Below, piece by piece: positions 59,514 through 64,000 of a stretch of DNA of 64,000 nt. The stretch comes from Corynebacterium sp. CNCTC7651 (GTDB lineage: Bacteria; Actinomycetota; Actinomycetes; Mycobacteriales; Mycobacteriaceae), in assembly GCF_021496665.1 (NCBI RefSeq), contig NZ_CP071246.1, positions 434,001 to 498,000 of the forward strand, written 5' to 3'. How positions within the stretch are numbered: position 1 is the first letter of the stretch; each line of letters opens with the position of its first letter. Made by a program: the position numbers and the translations under genes. The notes beneath the pieces are model-generated. The model was not told the origin of the DNA. It ran no database searches and worked only from the letters and a program-made list of their open reading frames with translations.

Positions 59514-60305
59514 CTATCCGCCCAGCTGGTCGAGCACGGCATCGTGCAACAGGCCGTTCGTGGCCACTGCATCGCCGCCGTGCGGACCGTCCTGGCCAGC
59601 CAGCGAGGTGAACCGGCCTCCCGCCTCCGCGACCAAGATGGCCAGCGGCGCGAGGTCCCACAGCGACACCTCCGGCTCAGCCGCGATGTCCACCGCGCCC
59701 TCCGCCACTAGGCAGTAGCTGAAGAAGTCGCCGTACCCACGCAGCCGCCACGTCTGTTCCGTCAGGCCGATGAAGTTGTCGCGCAGACCCCGCTCCGTCC
59801 ACCCCTCCAGGGAGGACATGGACAAGGATGCATCCTCCAACGAGCCCACCTCGGAGACCGCGAGGCGCTTCAACGCACCGCCAGCAAAGGTGCGCCACGC
59901 GCCAGCGCCCGAAGAGGCGTACCAGCGGCGTGCCAAAGCCGGGGCGGCAACCACACCCACCACCGGCTCGCCGTCCACCAGCAGCGCGATCAGCGTCGCC
60001 CACACCGGCACGCCTCGCACGAAGTTTTTCGTGCCGTCAATCGGGTCAATCACCCATTGCCGGCCCTCAAAGACTGCTTCGCCGCCGAACTCCTCGCCCA
60101 GCACAGCGTCCGCCGGGCGAGCTTCCGCGAGCTTTGCCCTCAGAGCTTCCTCAACAGCCAAGTCAGCGTCCGAAACCGGGGTCATGTCCGGCTTCGACTG
60201 CACCTTCAGATCAGCCGCCTCGAACCGCTCGAGCGTAATCGCATCTGCGAGGTCTGCCAGCTCAAGCGCAAGGGCCAAGTCATCGGAGTAATTCGGGTGA
60301 GTCAT
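59514..60305 (-). CDS. hisN: Inositol-monophosphatase-family enzyme, probably histidinol-phosphatase HisN
   Basis: A 263-residue Mg-dependent phosphatase with metal motifs [18 protein letters not shown] and [15 protein letters not shown]. In C. glutamicum the equivalent gene, next to an IMPase gene and before prfB, is HisN, the histidinol-phosphate phosphatase of histidine synthesis. Assignment as HisN rests on this context. The ATG at 60305 starts [10 protein letters not shown]; it overlaps the upstream gene by 26 bases. Confidence 0.85.
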   Translation of the reverse strand: MTHPNYSDDLALALELADLADAITLERFEAADLKVQSKPDMTPVSDADLAVEEALRAKLAEARPADAVLGEEFGGEAVFEGRQWVIDPIDGTKNFVRGVPVWATLIALLVDGEPVVGVVAAPALARRWYASSGAGAWRTFAGGALKRLAVSEVGSLEDASLSMSSLEGWTERGLRDNFIGLTEQTWRLRGYGDFFSYCLVAEGAVDIAAEPEVSLWDLAPLAILVAEAGGRFTSLAGQDGPHGGDAVATNGLLHDAVLDQLGG

Positions 60306-61119
60306 GGCCCAGAAGTCTAGCCTCCACCTCCGCAACCAGCTGGTGGCTCCCCGCCACGCACCACGTCACGCCTCCGGCATCCACCTTCGTCGCACGCCCG
60401 CCGACAGCCTCCACCAGCGCTTTACCCGGCAGCCAATCCCAGTCCGCCACCGAGTGCTGCAGCCAGCCACCCATCAGCCCGCTGGCAATCCCCGCAAGAT
60501 CTACCGACCCCGCGCCCCACATCCGGATCGTCGCCGCGTCCCGCACCGCGCGCAGCCACGCCCCCAGGATGTCCTCGTCCCCCATGAAGGTGGGGTGCAG
60601 ATAAGTTACCAGGGCTTTTTCGCTTATCGACGCTCCCTCGATACCACCAAGCTCCACCCCATCTGCGGTTGCTTTCCCCTCCGCAGCCAACCAGGTAGTC
60701 CCAGTCGCCGGGCGGTGCACGGCACCGATCAGCGCGTTGCCGTCCGCCGGGTCTCCCTCCGCCAGCGCGATGGCGGAGCAAAAGTAGTCGGAGCCCTGCG
60801 CGAAGTTGTACGTGCCGTCCACCGGATCGATCACCCAGGTCCGGCCTGTCTTGGACGCGCGTGCTGCGCCTTCTTCGCCGAGCAAGCCGTCGTCGGCACG
60901 CAAAGCCCCAAGTGCCTCGGCGACAAACGCCTCCGCGGCGTGGTCCGCCTCCGTGACCACGTCGGACACTGAGGTCTTCTGGTCCGTGCTCAGGCCTGCG
61001 GCGCGCATGCGCAAAGCAAGCCCACCGGCGTGCTCCACCAACGCGGCGGCAAGCTCTGCGTCGGTGGAGTGGCGGTGGGCTTCAATGAATTGTGCTGTGG
61101 TGGGAGCTGTGGAAGTCAC
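60280..61119 (-). CDS. Inositol-monophosphatase-family protein
   Basis: A 279-residue paralogue of the neighbouring hisN, with [18 protein letters not shown] and [19 protein letters not shown], so the metal-binding Asp and Glu residues are complete. It may act on inositol-1-phosphate for phosphatidylinositol and mycothiol synthesis or on another sugar phosphate; the sequence does not decide. Overlaps hisN by 26 bases and follows thiC by nine bases. Confidence 0.85.
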   Translation of the reverse strand: MTSTAPTTAQFIEAHRHSTDAELAAALVEHAGGLALRMRAAGLSTDQKTSVSDVVTEADHAAEAFVAEALGALRADDGLLGEEGAARASKTGRTWVIDPVDGTYNFAQGSDYFCSAIALAEGDPADGNALIGAVHRPATGTTWLAAEGKATADGVELGGIEGASISEKALVTYLHPTFMGDEDILGAWLRAVRDAATIRMWGAGSVDLAGIASGLMGGWLQHSVADWDWLPGKALVEAVGGRATKVDAGGVTWCVAGSHQLVAEVEARLLGHDSPELLR

Positions 61120-61128
61120 AGCCCCTGA

Positions 61129-62925
<1,797 letters not shown>

Positions 62926-62930
62926 TCACT

Positions 62931-63015
62931 TCCTTCGCTGGTGCTAGCCAGACAGGTTCAAACGGTGCTCGCGCGGCTTCAGCGCGATCTCAGCCCGCTG
63001 CCGCGGGCACCCGTG
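62931..63015 (-). ncRNA. TPP riboswitch (THI element) controlling thiC
   Basis: On the minus strand the leader has all THI-box landmarks: GGGTGCCC at 63005-63012, CTGAGAT (complement of 62987-62993), GAACCTG (complement of 62953-62959) and CTGGCTAGCACCAGCG leading to GAAGGAAG. The thiC ribosome binding site follows within a few bases of the aptamer, so control is probably by masking the translation start. The promoter must lie in the roughly 40 bases before prfB or inside its start. Confidence 0.92.
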
Positions 63016-63057
63016 TTTGGGTCGGGCCCAAGTCTAGCTCTACTAAGGTGTAGCGGT

Positions 63058-64000
63058 ATGCAACCGGACACCCAAGCGCGTATCAAAGACCTGGACACCA
63101 CCCTGACCACCATTGAACAGGTGCTGGACTTGGACCAGATGGCGCTGCGCGTCCGCGAATTGGAGGACCAGGCAGGGGACCCGAGCCTGTGGGATGATCC
63201 CTCGCACGCCCAGCAGGTCACCTCCGAACTTTCCAACGTCCAGGCACGGTTGAAGAAGGTCACGTCCTTGCGTGAGCGGTTGGATGATCTGCCGGTGATG
63301 TATGAGCTGGCGGAGGAAGCCGGGGAAGCGTCGATGGCTGATGAGGAGCTGGCGGACATCGCCACCCAGATCGACTCGCTTGAGGTGCAGACCATGCTCT
63401 CTGGCGATTACGACGAGCGTGAGGCAGTGGTGAACATCCGTTCCGGCGCGGGTGGCGTGGATGCCGCTGACTGGGCGGAGATGCTCATGCGCATGTATGT
63501 GCGCTGGGCGGAAAAGAACGGCCACAAGGTGGATGTGTACGACATCTCTTACGCCGAGGAGGCCGGCATCAAGTCCGCCACCTTTGTTGTCCACGGCGAG
63601 TACATGTACGGCCAGCTTTCGGTGGAGCAGGGCGCACACCGCCTAGTGCGTATTTCCCCGTTTGATAACCAAGGGCGCCGCCAGACCTCTTTCGCGGAGG
63701 TGGAGGTGTTGCCGGTGGTGGAGCAGACCGACCACATCGACATTCCGGACTCGGACATCAGGGTGGATGTGTACCGCTCGTCCGGCCCTGGCGGACAGTC
63801 CGTGAACACCACCGACTCCGCTGTGCGCATCACCCACATTCCCACCGGCATTGTGGTGACGTGCCAGAACGAGAAATCCCAGATCCAGAACAAGGCATCC
63901 GCCATGGGCGTGCTGCAGTCACGCTTGCTGGAAAAGAAGCGCCAGGAAGAAAAGGCGGAGATGGATGCACTCGGCGCAGGCGGCAACGCCAGCTGGGGAA
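63058..64000 (+). CDS. prfB: Peptide chain release factor 2 (partial, runs off window)
   Basis: Terminates translation at UGA and UAA. The first 314 residues show the helical N-terminal domain, the SPF recognition motif ([14 protein letters not shown]) that reads UGA/UAA, and the catalytic GGQ ([10 protein letters not shown]). The frame is continuous, so there is no programmed +1 frameshift of the E. coli type. It starts 43 bases from the thiC riboswitch, divergently. Confidence 0.95.
   Translation, partial: MQPDTQARIKDLDTTLTTIEQVLDLDQMALRVRELEDQAGDPSLWDDPSHAQQVTSELSNVQARLKKVTSLRERLDDLPVMYELAEEAGEASMADEELADIATQIDSLEVQTMLSGDYDEREAVVNIRSGAGGVDAADWAEMLMRMYVRWAEKNGHKVDVYDISYAEEAGIKSATFVVHGEYMYGQLSVEQGAHRLVRISPFDNQGRRQTSFAEVEVLPVVEQTDHIDIPDSDIRVDVYRSSGPGGQSVNTTDSAVRITHIPTGIVVTCQNEKSQIQNKASAMGVLQSRLLEKKRQEEKAEMDALGAGGNASWG

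Noticed and set aside
63058..64000. Programmed frameshift in prfB
   Set aside because: The frame is open from the ATG to the window edge, with no CTTTGA-type slippery stop.

Overview
The window is a GC-rich actinobacterial chromosome segment, almost certainly from a Corynebacterium. Diagnostic gene strings are sahH-tmk-mtrA-mtrB-lpqB-(ComF)-hpf-secA, sigH-rshA-bL37-whcE, the UvrD-type helicase cluster (adnA-adnB-K+ channel-nudC-uvrD2), thiE-thiO-thiS-thiG/thiF, and hisN/IMPase/thiC/prfB. Many starts are GTG or TTG, stops and starts often overlap (ATGA, TAATG), and several promoters sit so close to the start codon that transcripts should be leaderless. All of this fits the group. Gene identities come from reading the translated sequence; no database search was run.

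Layout. 1-13.1 kb: mannose-6-P isomerase, two small unknowns, S-adenosylhomocysteinase, dTMP kinase, the MtrA-MtrB-LpqB envelope signalling unit, a ComF-like phosphoribosyltransferase, ribosome hibernation factor and SecA. 13.1-18 kb: Rv3235-like protein, HAD protein, DUF6912, RsgA, AroA, SRAP protein and YbaK. 18-22.9 kb: SigH with its anti-sigma RshA, the 24-residue ribosomal protein bL37, the WhiB-type WhcE, two membrane or exported proteins and an RhlE helicase. 23-35.3 kb: DUF3107, a DUF3152 protein with a metzincin-like zinc motif, a TIGR02569 protein, then AdnA, AdnB (interrupted by a 1-base frameshift), a RCK potassium channel, NudC and UvrD2. 35.3-43.4 kb: an orphan TOMM cyclodehydratase/E1-like protein, a DUF2342 zincin-like protein, a PDZ-Lon protease, a lipoprotein, a PPA1309-family gene broken by an exact 125-bp tandem duplication, and a large UPF0182 membrane protein.

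43.7-49.15 kb is an integrated islet. It enters the 3' half of an initiator tRNA-Met gene and is bounded by a perfect 43-bp direct repeat. It carries a decayed tyrosine integrase (two in-frame TGA codons), a DASS/SLC13 anion transporter operon with a cyclic-nucleotide-domain histidine kinase and a stand-alone receiver, and remnants of an alpha/beta hydrolase and of a second thiC gene. The tRNA's apparent original terminator now lies 5.4 kb away, just beyond the right repeat.

49.2-64 kb holds thiamine biosynthesis (thiF; thiG, thiS, thiO, thiE; thiC under a TPP riboswitch). An NCS1-type permease between thiF and thiG has lost an internal segment and is frameshifted. Also here are a DUF418 membrane protein, a cation efflux protein, a GNAT acetyltransferase, a secreted trypsin-like protease, two inositol-monophosphatase-family enzymes (one probably HisN) and the start of prfB.

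The most notable observations are the tRNA-fMet islet and its sensor-transporter cargo, several fresh-looking gene disruptions (PPA1309 duplication, adnB frameshift, NCS1 deletion), an AdnA whose Walker A lysine is missing, and a well-placed internal ribosome binding site predicting separate translation of the RCK domain of the potassium channel.
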